Under the pieces are notes generated by a model. The model was not told the origin of the DNA, made no database searches, and saw only the letters and a list, made by a program, of their open reading frames with translations. Below are positions 48,104-60,157 of a stretch of DNA of 64,000 nt, in pieces. Origin of the DNA: Spartobacteria bacterium (lineage in GTDB: Bacteria > Verrucomicrobiota > Verrucomicrobiia > Chthoniobacterales > UBA6821); the NCBI GenBank assembly GCA_947471565.1, contig CANIVT010000004.1, positions 1-64,000 of the forward strand, given 5' to 3'. Made by a program: the position numbers and the translations under genes. Position 1 is the first letter of the stretch, and every line of letters starts with the position of its first letter.

Positions 48104-50092
48104 ATGACCTCCTCGGCTTGTTCCAATGCTTTTTACGCGGAGCCTATCTCCTCGTTTCTTGCACAGAGTAATGCCCATATTCTTGGAGAGCTTTCGCGTC
48201 CGGGAATCTTCGCCATCACCCCTGCTCAGTCCGCCGCCTGGGAAGATGAAATTGAGATCCTTAAAGAAGCGCTTCAGGGGATTGAGGGTTATCTCTGTCT
48301 GGAATTCGATGTTCCTCGTATTGGAAGTCGGATCGATGCCGTTGTTCTTTCCGGCGGATGCATCTTTGTTTTGGAGTTCAAGGTTGGGGAGAGCGCTTTT
48401 CACCGGGAAGCCATCAATCAGGTGTGGGACTACGCTCTTGATCTGAAAAACTTTCATCGAGCTAGTCATTACTCTCCTATCGTTCCAATCCTGATCTGCA
48501 CATTAGCAAAGAAGGGGTCCTCGGAGTTAAGCCAACCTTTTGCTGACCGGGTTTACGAACCTATCACCACGAATCCGGAAAACTTTCCTCTTCTAATTCG
48601 TTCCACTCTCTCGACGATCGATGCTGATCCCATTGATGCCGAAGAGTGGGTCTCTGCCTCCTATCAACCGACCCCAACGATTATCGAGGCGGCTCAAAGC
48701 CTTTACTCGCGACATTCGGTAGAAGCGATTTCTCGGCACGACGCCGGGGCCAGAAATCTTGCGATTACTTCCAAACGGGTTGAGGAATTGATCGAGCAGG
48801 CGTCTCGCCAGAGAGAAAAGCATATCATCTTCGTGACTGGTGTGCCCGGTGCAGGAAAGACGCTTGTTGGCCTTAATGTAGCCACCAAGAAGCGCGAGGA
48901 GTATCAGCAAACACATGCGGTCTTTCTTTCCGGCAATGGTCCCCTAGTTGCTGTGTTGCGTGAAGCTTTGACCCGCGATGAAGTCCAGCGCCTGAAGGCG
49001 CTTCAGACAAAAGTCCGCAAAGGCGAAGTCGGCCAAAAAGTGAAATCCTTTATTCAGAATGTGCACCACTTCAGAGATGCAGCTTTGCAAAGTGTGGAGG
49101 CGCCCAGTGATCGAGTAGTCATCTTTGACGAAGCTCAACGTGCCTGGGATAAAGCTATGACCAGTAGCTTCATGGCCCGAAAAAAGAATCGTCCCGACTT
49201 CAACCAATCCGAACCCGAATTTTTAATCTCCTATTTGAATCGCCATGTTGATTGGGCTGTCATCATTTGCTTGGTGGGAGGTGGTCAGGAAATTAATCGC
49301 GGTGAAGCTGGTATTTCCGGATGGCTTGATGCCATTCAGCAATCCTTCCCCGATTGGAATGTTCATGTTTCCCCGAACCTGACGGATTCCGAATATGCGG
49401 CAGGAGATGCGCTTTCTCATCTTTCAGGGGTCAGGGCAATAAGCAAAGATCCTGATCTTCATCTCTCGGTTTCAATGCGTTCGTTCCGTGCCGAAAACGT
49501 TTCCGCTTTTGTAAAGTCGGTCTTGGATTGCGAAATGGCTTCAGCCAAAGAGCAGCTTTCCCTACTCCGCGATCGTTTTCCTATCGTGATCACTAGAGAT
49601 CTGGCCAGGGCCAAGAATTGGATCCGGAGCAAAGCCCGAGGGTCTGAACGTTTCGGCCTAGTAGCCTCTTCGGGAGCCGAGCGACTCAGACCTCATGCCG
49701 TCGATGTGCGCTTTGAAATCAATCCCATCCATTGGTTCTTAAATGGTTCTTCTGATGTTCGATCGAGTTTTTACATGGAAGACCCAGCAACAGAGTTTCA
49801 GGTGCAAGGTCTTGAGCTGGATTGGGTCTGCATGACTTGGGATGCCGACCTGCGTTTGTCTCGTTCCAGAGATTGGAATTACCATTCCTTCCGGGGAGAC
49901 AAGTGGACAAATGTTCGGAAGGATGAGTTGCAAAGATACCTCATCAATGCTTACCGGGTGCTCCTAACCCGCGCCCGCCAGGGCATGGCCATCTTTGTTC
50001 CGCCGGGCGATCACGCTGACCACACCCGCAAGCCCTCTTACTACGATCACACCTTCAACTATCTCAAAGAGATAGGCATCGAAGTGATCTAG
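48104..50092 (+). CDS. DUF2075-type nuclease/helicase-like protein, probable defence gene
   Basis: 662 residues. An N-terminal PD-(D/E)xK-like part has D78 (GSRIDAVV) and E91-x-K93 (FVLEFKVG), the typical catalytic trio of restriction-type nucleases. An ATPase domain follows with Walker A GVPGAGKT (246-253) and a DEAQ box (342-345), then a C-terminal DUF2075 helicase-like part with YRVLLTRARQGMAIFVP. Proteins of this layout occur in phage-defence and mobile regions. The gene is visibly more AT-rich than its neighbours, supporting horizontal origin. The activity is inferred, not shown. Confidence 0.85.
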   Translation: MTSSACSNAFYAEPISSFLAQSNAHILGELSRPGIFAITPAQSAAWEDEIEILKEALQGIEGYLCLEFDVPRIGSRIDAVVLSGGCIFVLEFKVGESAFHREAINQVWDYALDLKNFHRASHYSPIVPILICTLAKKGSSELSQPFADRVYEPITTNPENFPLLIRSTLSTIDADPIDAEEWVSASYQPTPTIIEAAQSLYSRHSVEAISRHDAGARNLAITSKRVEELIEQASRQREKHIIFVTGVPGAGKTLVGLNVATKKREEYQQTHAVFLSGNGPLVAVLREALTRDEVQRLKALQTKVRKGEVGQKVKSFIQNVHHFRDAALQSVEAPSDRVVIFDEAQRAWDKAMTSSFMARKKNRPDFNQSEPEFLISYLNRHVDWAVIICLVGGGQEINRGEAGISGWLDAIQQSFPDWNVHVSPNLTDSEYAAGDALSHLSGVRAISKDPDLHLSVSMRSFRAENVSAFVKSVLDCEMASAKEQLSLLRDRFPIVITRDLARAKNWIRSKARGSERFGLVASSGAERLRPHAVDVRFEINPIHWFLNGSSDVRSSFYMEDPATEFQVQGLELDWVCMTWDADLRLSRSRDWNYHSFRGDKWTNVRKDELQRYLINAYRVLLTRARQGMAIFVPPGDHADHTRKPSYYDHTFNYLKEIGIEVI

Positions 50093-50095
50093 TCT

Positions 50096-50124
50096 CTTCC
50101 TGATTTCCTGAGTTCCAGATTAAT
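50096..50124 (+). repeat. TTCCTGATTTCCTGAGTTCC repeat after the nuclease/helicase gene
   Basis: Begins 3 bases after the stop codon and ends 8 bases before the secA end, filling the 40-base gap between the convergent genes. Same family as 39906-39935. Confidence 0.55.
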
Positions 50125-50132
50125 ACGTCTGC

Positions 50133-53120
<2,988 letters not shown>

Positions 53121-53196
53121 GAAAGAGGGCCTGTCTAGGGCGAGTGGTCAATCAACACGAATGCACTCCAACGGGCAAGCCAAGGGGAAGATATCT

Positions 53197-53410
53197 CGCG
53201 CGGAGGCGCAGAGGCGCAGAGAGAAGAAAATATGGGCGACCCGGTGATCTGCTGAAAACTCTGCCTCGGTGTTCATTCTGTCGGCACTCCTCTTTTTTGA
53301 CCTTTCCATACCCCCTCCGCGTCTCTGCGCCTCCGCGCGAACCCTTCTCAGTCCCCAGCCCCCGATTGCCTATTACCGATTACCCATTACCGATTACCCA
53401 TTACCGATCT
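53197..53410. repeat. Inverted 8-nt-period repeat pair and an ATTACCG repeat in the secA/methyltransferase gap
   Basis: The 273-base gap 53121-53393 contains no credible gene. The [GA]CGC[GA]GAG family has a left arm at 53197-53223 and an inverted right arm at 53314-53340. From 53365 to 53410 runs a heptamer repeat (ATTACCG/ATTACCC), which enters the methyltransferase gene and encodes its last residues and stop codon. Confidence 0.65.
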
Positions 53411-54935
53411 TCCGGTACATCTCCAGCCGGCACTCGAAGCCACCCATGTCGATGGCCTGACGATAGTCCAGCTTGAGCGACGGATTCTCAGGGCCGAGAC
53501 GCAGGGGATTGGCAAAGACCAGCCGTCCGCCCGGTTGGAGTGCCACACTGGCAACCTCGAAAAGATCGGCTATCAGACCGTGCAGATCCTTCACGCGGAT
53601 GCGGCGGCCGAGGGGAGGATTTGTGATGATCAAGCTCACCCCGCTCGGCCTGATCTCGGTGTCACGGAGGGCCTCCCGGAAGTCACGGCAGGACAAGCTC
53701 ACGTTGGCAATGGAAAGCCCTGCAGATGAGATATTTACCTTTGCAATATCGATGGCTTTTGGGTCCAAGTCCGTACCATAAAGGGCCTTGACCCCGCCCA
53801 GCAAGGCCCGCTCCACCAGCTCGAGACCGGAGCCGCAGAAGGGATCCCAGACCACGTCGTTCGCATGGGGTCCGGCCAGCCATGCCATACAGGCTGCAAG
53901 CGGGGGATGGGAGGCGGCCGGGATGTCATCCTGCCGATAAGCGAGCCTCGGGTCGGGGTAGAGTCGGGGACGGAGTTCGACGAATGATTCCTTCCTCCCC
54001 TCCCCCGTCGGGATCACGTCGAGCGACCAAGGAGCCTCGCGGGAGTCGTTCAAAATCTCCGGGGCGAGTGCATAGGCCCGCTCGACCACGCGCCGGATCG
54101 CTCCGCGCTGGTGTCCCCGCTCGGTGAAATCAATCCGGTAGCGGGGCACTCCTTTGGTTGCGGTCGTCATGATCCCCCGCGCCACGGGGGAGGCAATGCA
54201 GGCGGCAAGGTCATCGGCCCAATCAGGAGCGAGATCCCTCAACGTCCCGAGATGGAATCCAAGCGTTGCAAAACAGCGGAGCCGGTAGAGATCACTCAGT
54301 GAACGCTCCTCGGTAGCCTCGATCGTGACGCATCCAGGTCTCACCATGCCGATCCGAAAGCCTGGACCGAGTTTTTCACCCGCCTCCTCCTTCACCAGTT
54401 TCTCCAGACCGCGACGGCAGCGCAGATGGATGCGCTGACCTGCGTGCATCGGAAGCCGGGCCTTGAGATCGAGGGTGGCAGGCTGCGCGCGACGGGCCAC
54501 ACCGGCACGCACCTTCTGCTCGGTGAGGCTCGGCAGAACACCCTCTCCTGCCAGCGCGAGCGTGGCGGCACCGCCGACTTTTTCCAGCGCCCGGCCGAGA
54601 TGCCGCTGTTCGCGCACTTCAGAACTCTTGCGGAGCACATCGAGGATCCCCACCTCTCCCTGCTCCCCGGCACCGATCTTGGGCAGGGCATTGGCGGCGT
54701 AGCGCCGGATTTTTTCCTGCGGATCATTCAGCAGGGCGACGAGCCACCCGCGCACGGTCTCCTTTTCGTCCGGAGTACCGAAGCGGCCGAAGATCATGCC
54801 GACGGCGCGGATCACGGCGACACGCTCCATGCGCGTGCGCTCATCGGCCGCATTGAAACGCTCCACCTCCTCGCTCCAGAGTCGCTCCTTGGGCAGATCG
54901 CGGAGCTGCTTGTAGAGATCCTGGTCAGCCTTCAT
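53394..54935 (-). CDS. HEAT-repeat/RNA methyltransferase fusion (THUMP-like)
   Basis: 513 residues. About 1-145 is helical HEAT-repeat-like (LRDLPKERLW; VRGWLVALLNDPQEKIRRYA; REQRHLGRALEKVGGAA). About 165-280 is beta-alpha and THUMP-like. About 300-500 is a Rossmann-fold methyltransferase: VVWDPFCGSGLELVERAL (SAM motif I), GTDLDPKAIDIAKVNI, and NPPLGRRI (motif IV, as in RlmKL/TrmN-type enzymes). It probably makes m2G or a similar base in rRNA or tRNA. The product's last four residues and stop come from an ATTACCG repeat. The ATG at 54935 has no visible ribosome binding site. Confidence 0.82.
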   Translation of the reverse strand: MKADQDLYKQLRDLPKERLWSEEVERFNAADERTRMERVAVIRAVGMIFGRFGTPDEKETVRGWLVALLNDPQEKIRRYAANALPKIGAGEQGEVGILDVLRKSSEVREQRHLGRALEKVGGAATLALAGEGVLPSLTEQKVRAGVARRAQPATLDLKARLPMHAGQRIHLRCRRGLEKLVKEEAGEKLGPGFRIGMVRPGCVTIEATEERSLSDLYRLRCFATLGFHLGTLRDLAPDWADDLAACIASPVARGIMTTATKGVPRYRIDFTERGHQRGAIRRVVERAYALAPEILNDSREAPWSLDVIPTGEGRKESFVELRPRLYPDPRLAYRQDDIPAASHPPLAACMAWLAGPHANDVVWDPFCGSGLELVERALLGGVKALYGTDLDPKAIDIAKVNISSAGLSIANVSLSCRDFREALRDTEIRPSGVSLIITNPPLGRRIRVKDLHGLIADLFEVASVALQPGGRLVFANPLRLGPENPSLKLDYRQAIDMGGFECRLEMYRKIGNG

Positions 54936-54949
54936 CGGTGTAAGGGTAT

Positions 54950-55090
54950 CGCGCAGAGGCGCAGAGGCGCAGAGGAAAGAACATTAATTTGGTTTTTAAG
55001 GATGCAATGCACCTGATGGGCGAGCGGTGTGCCGATGACGCAGTAGCAACATTCCATCCCTTTCATCCCTTCTCCGCACCTCTGCGCGAG
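54950..55090. repeat. Inverted 8-nt-period repeat pair
   Basis: Left arm 54950-54975 (CGCGCAGAGGCGCAGAGG and more) and an inverted right arm 55073-55090 (TCCGCACCTCTGCGCGAG), with about 97 bases between. It fills the gap between tadA and the methyltransferase gene and so must contain or adjoin the latter's promoter. Confidence 0.6.
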
Positions 55091-55094
55091 ATTC

Positions 55095-55619
55095 TCAGCT
55101 TTCGGGGTTGGCCCGGCGTTCAGCGAAGAAGGTCTTGAGCAGGCGGGCGGATTCGTCGCCGAGCACCCCGCCGGTGATTTCGCAGCGGTGATTGAGCTCG
55201 GGCATCTGGAGGATATTGATCAATCCTCCGGCCGCACCACCCCGCGCATCGTGGCATCCGAAGATGACACGACGAAGACGCGCGTGGACGAGTGCCCCCG
55301 CGCACATCGGGCAAGGCTCCTTGGTCACGTAAAGGTCGCAGTCGGTGAGTCGCCAGTCTCCGAGAGCATTCTCTGCCTGGGTGATGGCAAGCATCTCGGC
55401 ATGGGCGGTCGCGTCCTTGAGCGTCTCCACTTGGTTCGCCGCGCGAGCGATGATCCTTCCCTCGCGCACCACAACGGCGCCGATCGGCACCTCCTCGGCC
55501 TCGTAGGCCTTCAGTGCCTGACGGAGTGCCTGCCCCATGAAGTAATCGTCGCTACGGAGATCGATGATCGGATCTTCCGACTGCTCCTCTCCGCTCGATT
55601 CGTTGAGAAAGATGCTCAT
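55095..55619 (-). CDS. tadA: tRNA-specific adenosine deaminase
   Basis: Converts A34 of tRNA-Arg(ACG) to inosine. The ATG at 55619 gives 174 residues; the frame extends 25 codons further but into repeat sequence. The zinc-deaminase motifs are ATAHAEMLAI (HAE) and EPCPMCAGALV (PCxxC). A N-terminal tail of about 28 residues (LNESSGEEQSEDPIIDL) precedes the core. Confidence 0.95.
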   Translation of the reverse strand: MSIFLNESSGEEQSEDPIIDLRSDDYFMGQALRQALKAYEAEEVPIGAVVVREGRIIARAANQVETLKDATAHAEMLAITQAENALGDWRLTDCDLYVTKEPCPMCAGALVHARLRRVIFGCHDARGGAAGGLINILQMPELNHRCEITGGVLGDESARLLKTFFAERRANPES

Positions 55620-55644
55620 AGGGCGCCGAGGTGGATACAGGGAA

Positions 55645-55748
55645 GGGGTTAAAAAGTTAGAACGTGAAGTGTTACACCGGTTGATGCAGAGCACTGCCTG
55701 CGGATTGGATCCTCTTTTTACCTTTTAACTTTCTAACGGTTTTAACCT
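55645..55748. repeat. GTTAAAA/GTTAGAA repeat, inverted pair
   Basis: Left arm GGGGTTAAAAAGTTAGAACG (55645-55664) with a short extension, and a reverse right arm (55715-55748, TTTAACTTTCTAACGGTTTT within it). Same family as 39086-39185. It lies between tadA and rpe. Confidence 0.65.
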
Positions 55749-55756
55749 AGATTTTC

Positions 55757-56419
55757 TTAGGCCCTCATCGCGCGAATCTCTGCGGCGCGGTCGGCTGTCT
55801 TAAAGACGGAGGTGCCTGCCACCATCACGTCAGCTCCTGCCTCGCGGCAGAGTGCTGCCGTCTTGGGATCGATCCCGCCGTCGACCTCGATGAGGAAGCC
55901 GAGGCCGAGTTGGGAGCGGAGCCTGTCGGCCTCGCGGATCTTGCCGAGCATGTCGGTCATGAAAGGCTGTCCTCCGAATCCCGGCTCCACGGTCATAATG
56001 AGCAGGATGTCGAAGCGTCCGAAGAGTTCCCGGGCCTGATCGAGCGGCGTGCCGGGCTTGATCGAGAGTCCGGCTTTCTTTCCCGCTGCGCGGACGCGGT
56101 CGAGCGTGATGCCGGCGTCGTGGTTTGCCTCAAGGTGGGAGGTGACAGAGGCGACGCCTTTCACCGCCATGAACTGTTCGATGTAGCGGTCGGGCCGCTG
56201 GATCATAAGATGCACGTCGAGTGGGAGCGCCGTATGGTGCGAGGCGGCCTCGACGATGGGCGCACCGAAGGAAATATTCGGAACGAAATCCCCGTCCATC
56301 ACATCGCAGTGGATCCAGTCTGCGCCTGCGGCCGTCACACTCTCCACCTCCGCTCCGAGTCGGGAGAAATCGCTCGCGAGGATCGACGGTGCGATGAGGG
56401 AGGTGTTGCGTCCGGGCAT
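55757..56419 (-). CDS. rpe: Ribulose-phosphate 3-epimerase
   Basis: Interconverts ribulose-5-phosphate and xylulose-5-phosphate in the pentose phosphate/Calvin pathways. 220 residues. IAPSILASDFSRLGAEVES, WIHCDVMDGDFVPNISFG, LDVHLMIQRP and MTVEPGFGGQPF contain the metal-binding His and Asp residues. It starts 23 bases after the lpdA stop. Confidence 0.96.
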   Translation of the reverse strand: MPGRNTSLIAPSILASDFSRLGAEVESVTAAGADWIHCDVMDGDFVPNISFGAPIVEAASHHTALPLDVHLMIQRPDRYIEQFMAVKGVASVTSHLEANHDAGITLDRVRAAGKKAGLSIKPGTPLDQARELFGRFDILLIMTVEPGFGGQPFMTDMLGKIREADRLRSQLGLGFLIEVDGGIDPKTAALCREAGADVMVAGTSVFKTADRAAEIRAMRA

Positions 56420-56442
56420 CAGGATTCCCTGCGAAAGGGAGA

Positions 56443-57831
56443 TTAGATGTGGATGGCGTGACCCTGCGCGGCCTCGGTGGCCTCGAACACCGCCTCGCTG
56501 AGCGTGGGGTGCGCGTGGATCGTGGCGGCGATGTCGTCGTAGGTGGCCTCAAGCGTGATGGCGAGGCCAAGCTCGGCGATCATCTCGGTGGCATCGGCCC
56601 CGATGATGTGCGCACCGACGATCTCACCGTGCGGCTCGTTGAAGAGGAGCTTCACGAACCCATCGATCTCGCCGACGGCGAGCGCCTTGCCGCTGGCCTG
56701 GAAGGGGAACTTGCCGATCTTGACCTTGAGGCCCTTTTCCTTGGCGTCGCGCTCGGTGAGTCCGACGCTTGCGACCTGCGGCTGGCAGTAAGTGCAGCCG
56801 GGGAAGGTGCGGCGGCGGACGGGCTTGCGCTTGCCAAACATTCCCTCGACGGCCTGGACGGCCTCAAAGCTAGCGACGTGCGCGAGCCACGGAGGCCCGA
56901 TGATGTCACCCGCGGCGTAGACGCCGGGGATGCTGGTCTCATACTTGTCGTCGACAGCGAGGTAGCCGCGCTCGTCGAGCTTGAAGGGGGCGGCACCGCC
57001 GGGCAGAAGCGGGGAGACGCCGATGGCGACCAGGGCCACGTCGGCCGAGAGGGTTTCATTCGCGCCTCCGGAGACGGTGATCTTCACGCCGTCCTTGGTC
57101 GCGGTGGCCTTCTCGACCTTGGTGCCGGTGAGGATGCGGATGCCCTGCTTGACGAGTGATTTCTCAAGCGCGGCGGAGACCTCGGTGTCCTCAACGGGGA
57201 GGATATTGGGCTGCATCTCGACGATGGTCACCTTGGTGCCGAAGCTGTTGAAGAAGTAGGCGAACTCGACGCCGATCGCACCTGCGCCGATGACGATGAG
57301 CTCCTTCGGCTGCTTGGCCAGGACGAGTGCGTGGCGGCTGCCGATGACGCTCGTGCCGTTGAATGGGAAGCCCGGCATCTCGCGGGTGACGACACCGGTG
57401 CTGATGAGGATCTTCGCACCCTGGAGCGTCTGCTCGGAGCCGTCGGCGGCCTTCACCTCGACCGTTCCGGCCTTGGGCACGCTGGCGTCGCCCTTGATGT
57501 AGTCGACCTTGTTTTTCTTAAAGAGGAACTCGATGCCGCCGGCGAGCTTGTCGGCGACCTTGCGGGAGCGACCGATCACCTTATCCCAGTCGTATTTGAG
57601 ACCGTCGACGGAGAGGCCGAAATCCTCGGCATGGTGCGCGATGGTCGTGTAGACCTCGGCATTCTTGAGCAGGGCCTTGGTCGGAATGCAGCCCCAGTTG
57701 AGGCAGGTGCCGCCGGCGCGCTCTTTTTCCACCACGGCAACGCGCTTGCCGAGCTGGGAGGCGCGGATCGCGCCGACATATCCGGCGGGTCCGCCGCCGA
57801 TGACGATGAGGTCGTAGGGTGTCGTGGCCAT
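56443..57831 (-). CDS. lpdA: Dihydrolipoyl dehydrogenase
   Basis: FAD-dependent E3 subunit of pyruvate/2-oxoglutarate dehydrogenase or glycine cleavage complexes. 462 residues: FAD motif VIGGGPAGYVGAIRA, redox-active disulfide GGTCLNWGCIPTK, NAD motif VIGAGAIGVEFAYFF and the C-terminal His-Glu base in IHAHPTLSEAVFEA. No other subunits of those complexes lie nearby. Confidence 0.97.
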   Translation of the reverse strand: MATTPYDLIVIGGGPAGYVGAIRASQLGKRVAVVEKERAGGTCLNWGCIPTKALLKNAEVYTTIAHHAEDFGLSVDGLKYDWDKVIGRSRKVADKLAGGIEFLFKKNKVDYIKGDASVPKAGTVEVKAADGSEQTLQGAKILISTGVVTREMPGFPFNGTSVIGSRHALVLAKQPKELIVIGAGAIGVEFAYFFNSFGTKVTIVEMQPNILPVEDTEVSAALEKSLVKQGIRILTGTKVEKATATKDGVKITVSGGANETLSADVALVAIGVSPLLPGGAAPFKLDERGYLAVDDKYETSIPGVYAAGDIIGPPWLAHVASFEAVQAVEGMFGKRKPVRRRTFPGCTYCQPQVASVGLTERDAKEKGLKVKIGKFPFQASGKALAVGEIDGFVKLLFNEPHGEIVGAHIIGADATEMIAELGLAITLEATYDDIAATIHAHPTLSEAVFEATEAAQGHAIHI

Positions 57832-57884
57832 AAAGAAGCGTTATTTCTAGAGAAGAGGGATGAAATCGGCAAGGAGGCTCTTGT

Positions 57885-58259
57885 ATGCTGCTCGTGCGCA
57901 GTTATCGTTCCGGGATGGAAATCACGCTCGGCATGTCGGGGGAAATCCCCGTTTTTTTCCTCTCGGGTCGCCTTGATGCGATCACCTCACCTCTTCTCGA
58001 GGAACGACTGAAGCCACTATTGGAAGATTCCTTGGGTTCCCGGCACCTCATTTTCGAGGGCTCTTCCCTTTCCTATGTGAGCAGTGCGGGGCTGAGGGTC
58101 TTCCTGATGGCTCAGCGCCAACTGGCCACCCGGAACGGTAGGCTAGCCTTTGCCGCTCTGACCCATCAGGTCCTGGACCTCTTCCATCTCGCCGGGCTGC
58201 AGGACCTCTTCGTGATCAAGGAATCGGTGGATGCAGCGGCCACTGGCTTAGCTTCCTGA
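57885..58259 (+). CDS. STAS-domain anti-sigma factor antagonist-like protein
   Basis: 124 residues. The ATG at 57885 is supported by a strong ribosome binding site AAGGAGG seven bases before it; an internal ATG at 57915 is an alternative. The core (VFFLSGRLDAITSPLLEERL; LIFEGSSLSYVSSAGLRVFL) is a single STAS domain with two serines in YVSSAG, either of which may be phosphorylated. It has no nearby phosphatase or kinase, unlike the 15.8 kb STAS gene. Its stop directly abuts the end of mnmG. Confidence 0.88.
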   Translation: MLLVRSYRSGMEITLGMSGEIPVFFLSGRLDAITSPLLEERLKPLLEDSLGSRHLIFEGSSLSYVSSAGLRVFLMAQRQLATRNGRLAFAALTHQVLDLFHLAGLQDLFVIKESVDAAATGLAS

Positions 58260-60152
58260 TTAGTCCGGAGTTCCTGCCGTGGCCGTGACATCCGGCGATC
58301 CAATCCTCTTCATCCAGACGGAGAGCACGGAAAGATCGGCTGGAGTGATCCCGCTGATCCGCGAGGCCTGACCCAGTGTCTCGGGAGCGTAGTCACGGAG
58401 TTTCTGCCGGGCCTCCAGGCGGAGGCTCGGAATGGCCGCATAGTCCAGACCGCGAGGGATTCGTTCCTCCTCCTGCCGGCGCTGCCGCTCGATCTGCTCC
58501 TCCTCACGGCGGAGATATCCCTCGTACTTGAGGTCGGTTTCCACCAGCGACCATAAGGCGGCAGGGTAGCGATCTCGGAGATCGCCGGGCAGTTTGTCGG
58601 CCGTATTCTCCGTCCGCTTGAGCCACTGGATTATGGGAATTCCATCCTGTTGATGCTGAGTGATTTCCTTGGAAAGCTCGGCAAGGGATGCCTTTTTGGC
58701 AAGGAAGGCGGATTTCCGATATTCACAAGCTGTTCCTAGATTTAACGCCTTGTCCGTCAACCTGATATCGCAATTATCTTGGCGAAGACGTAGCCGATAT
58801 TCCGCCCGGCTGGTGAACATGCGGTAAGGCTCCGGAGTTCCTCTCGTCACCAGATCATCCAGCAGGACGCCTATGTATGCCTCGTCGCGTCGGAGGATCA
58901 GGGGCTGTTTACCCTGCACCTTCAGAGCAGCATTGATCCCAGCCATCAGTCCTTGGGCGGCTGCCTCCTCGTAGCCGGAGGTTCCGTTGATCTGTCCCGC
59001 GAAGTAGAGACCCTCGATCTTTTTAGTCTCCATGGTGGCATGGAGTTGATGAGGGGGGCAGTAGTCGTATTCCACCGCGTAGCCAGGACGCAGGATCTCC
59101 GCTTTCTCCAACGCAGGGATGGAACGGATGAAGGCGTACTGCACCTCGTAGGGAAGACTGGTAGAAACCCCGTTGACGTAGATCTCTCCGGTGTGGCGGC
59201 CTTCAGGCTCCAGAAAGATCTGGTGGCGCGTCTTGTCGGCAAACTTCACCACCTTGTCCTCGATGGATGGGCAATAGCGCGGACCCACCCCGTCGATGAC
59301 TCCGGTGTAGAGGGGAGATTGGTGGAGATTGGAGCGGATGATCTCGTGGGTTTCCTCGGTCGTGTAAGTGATCCAGCAAGGGATTTGTTCCACATGGAAC
59401 ATTCCATCACGATGATGGTTGAGGGTGTGGAGGTTGTCCCTGCTTTTGGAAATTGATTCAGGGATATGGGAGAAGAGTGGGGCTGGGGTATCTCCGTCCT
59501 GTCGCTCACAGCGGCTGAAATCGATTGACTTGGCTAGGAGACGGCAAGGGGTTCCAGTCTTGAACCTCCCCACCTCGAAACCAAGCTCCTTAAGATTGTC
59601 GCTCAGCGTGGAGATGGAGTCTCCCATTCTTCCTCCCGTTTGGGTTTTCAATCCGACATGGAGGAGCCCTCTCATGAATGTGCCGGTGGTCACAATGACG
59701 CTACCAGCAAAGAAACGAAGCCCCAGATTAGTCTCTGCCCCCGTGACGCGATCACCTTCCACCGTGAGGGTGGTGATATTGGCCTGCATGACCGTGAGAT
59801 TGGGAAGATCTTCTAGGAGAGCCTTGATCCGGAATTGGTAAGCCTTCTTATCGCACTGGGCTCTGGGTGCACGAACGCTAGGACCTTTGGAAGCATTGAG
59901 CATCCGGAATTGAATCCCTGTCGCATCGGTATTCAATCCCATCACCCCCCCCAAGGCATCGATTTCGCGAACGAGATGCCCTTTGGCCAGACCTCCAATA
60001 GCCGGGTTACAAGACATCTGTCCTATCGTATCGGCATTCTGTGTCAGCAGGAGAGTCCGTGCCCCAAGACGGGCGGCGGCATGAGCAGCCTCGATCCCGG
60101 CATGGCCGGCACCAATCACCAAGACATCAAATTGATCAGGATAGGAAAACAT
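58260..60152 (-). CDS. mnmG: tRNA uridine-5-carboxymethylaminomethyl modification enzyme MnmG (GidA)
   Basis: FAD enzyme that, with MnmE, builds the cmnm5 group at wobble uridine 34. 630 residues: VIGAGHAGIEAAHAAARLG, GQMSCNPAIGGLAKGHLVRE, the IEGLYFAGQINGTSGYEEAAAQ FAD-domain motif and a C-terminal helical MnmE-binding part. A local insertion (about residues 232-256, including SRDNLHTLNHHRDGMFHVEQ) precedes IPCWITYT. Part of it is encoded by a ParB-site-like 16-bp palindrome. The start ATG at 60152 is preceded closely by a second copy. Confidence 0.96.
   Translation of the reverse strand: MFSYPDQFDVLVIGAGHAGIEAAHAAARLGARTLLLTQNADTIGQMSCNPAIGGLAKGHLVREIDALGGVMGLNTDATGIQFRMLNASKGPSVRAPRAQCDKKAYQFRIKALLEDLPNLTVMQANITTLTVEGDRVTGAETNLGLRFFAGSVIVTTGTFMRGLLHVGLKTQTGGRMGDSISTLSDNLKELGFEVGRFKTGTPCRLLAKSIDFSRCERQDGDTPAPLFSHIPESISKSRDNLHTLNHHRDGMFHVEQIPCWITYTTEETHEIIRSNLHQSPLYTGVIDGVGPRYCPSIEDKVVKFADKTRHQIFLEPEGRHTGEIYVNGVSTSLPYEVQYAFIRSIPALEKAEILRPGYAVEYDYCPPHQLHATMETKKIEGLYFAGQINGTSGYEEAAAQGLMAGINAALKVQGKQPLILRRDEAYIGVLLDDLVTRGTPEPYRMFTSRAEYRLRLRQDNCDIRLTDKALNLGTACEYRKSAFLAKKASLAELSKEITQHQQDGIPIIQWLKRTENTADKLPGDLRDRYPAALWSLVETDLKYEGYLRREEEQIERQRRQEEERIPRGLDYAAIPSLRLEARQKLRDYAPETLGQASRISGITPADLSVLSVWMKRIGSPDVTATAGTPD
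59386..59401. promoter_or_regulatory. ParB-binding-site-like palindrome inside mnmG
   Basis: TGTTCCACATGGAACA, one base from the perfect dyad TGTTCCACGTGGAACA and close to the consensus of chromosomal parS sites (TGTTTCACGTGAAACA type). On the coding strand it encodes the residues MFHVEQ in a local insertion of MnmG. It is the exact reverse complement of the site at 60158-60173. Confidence 0.55.
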
Positions 60153-60157
60153 GGTCT

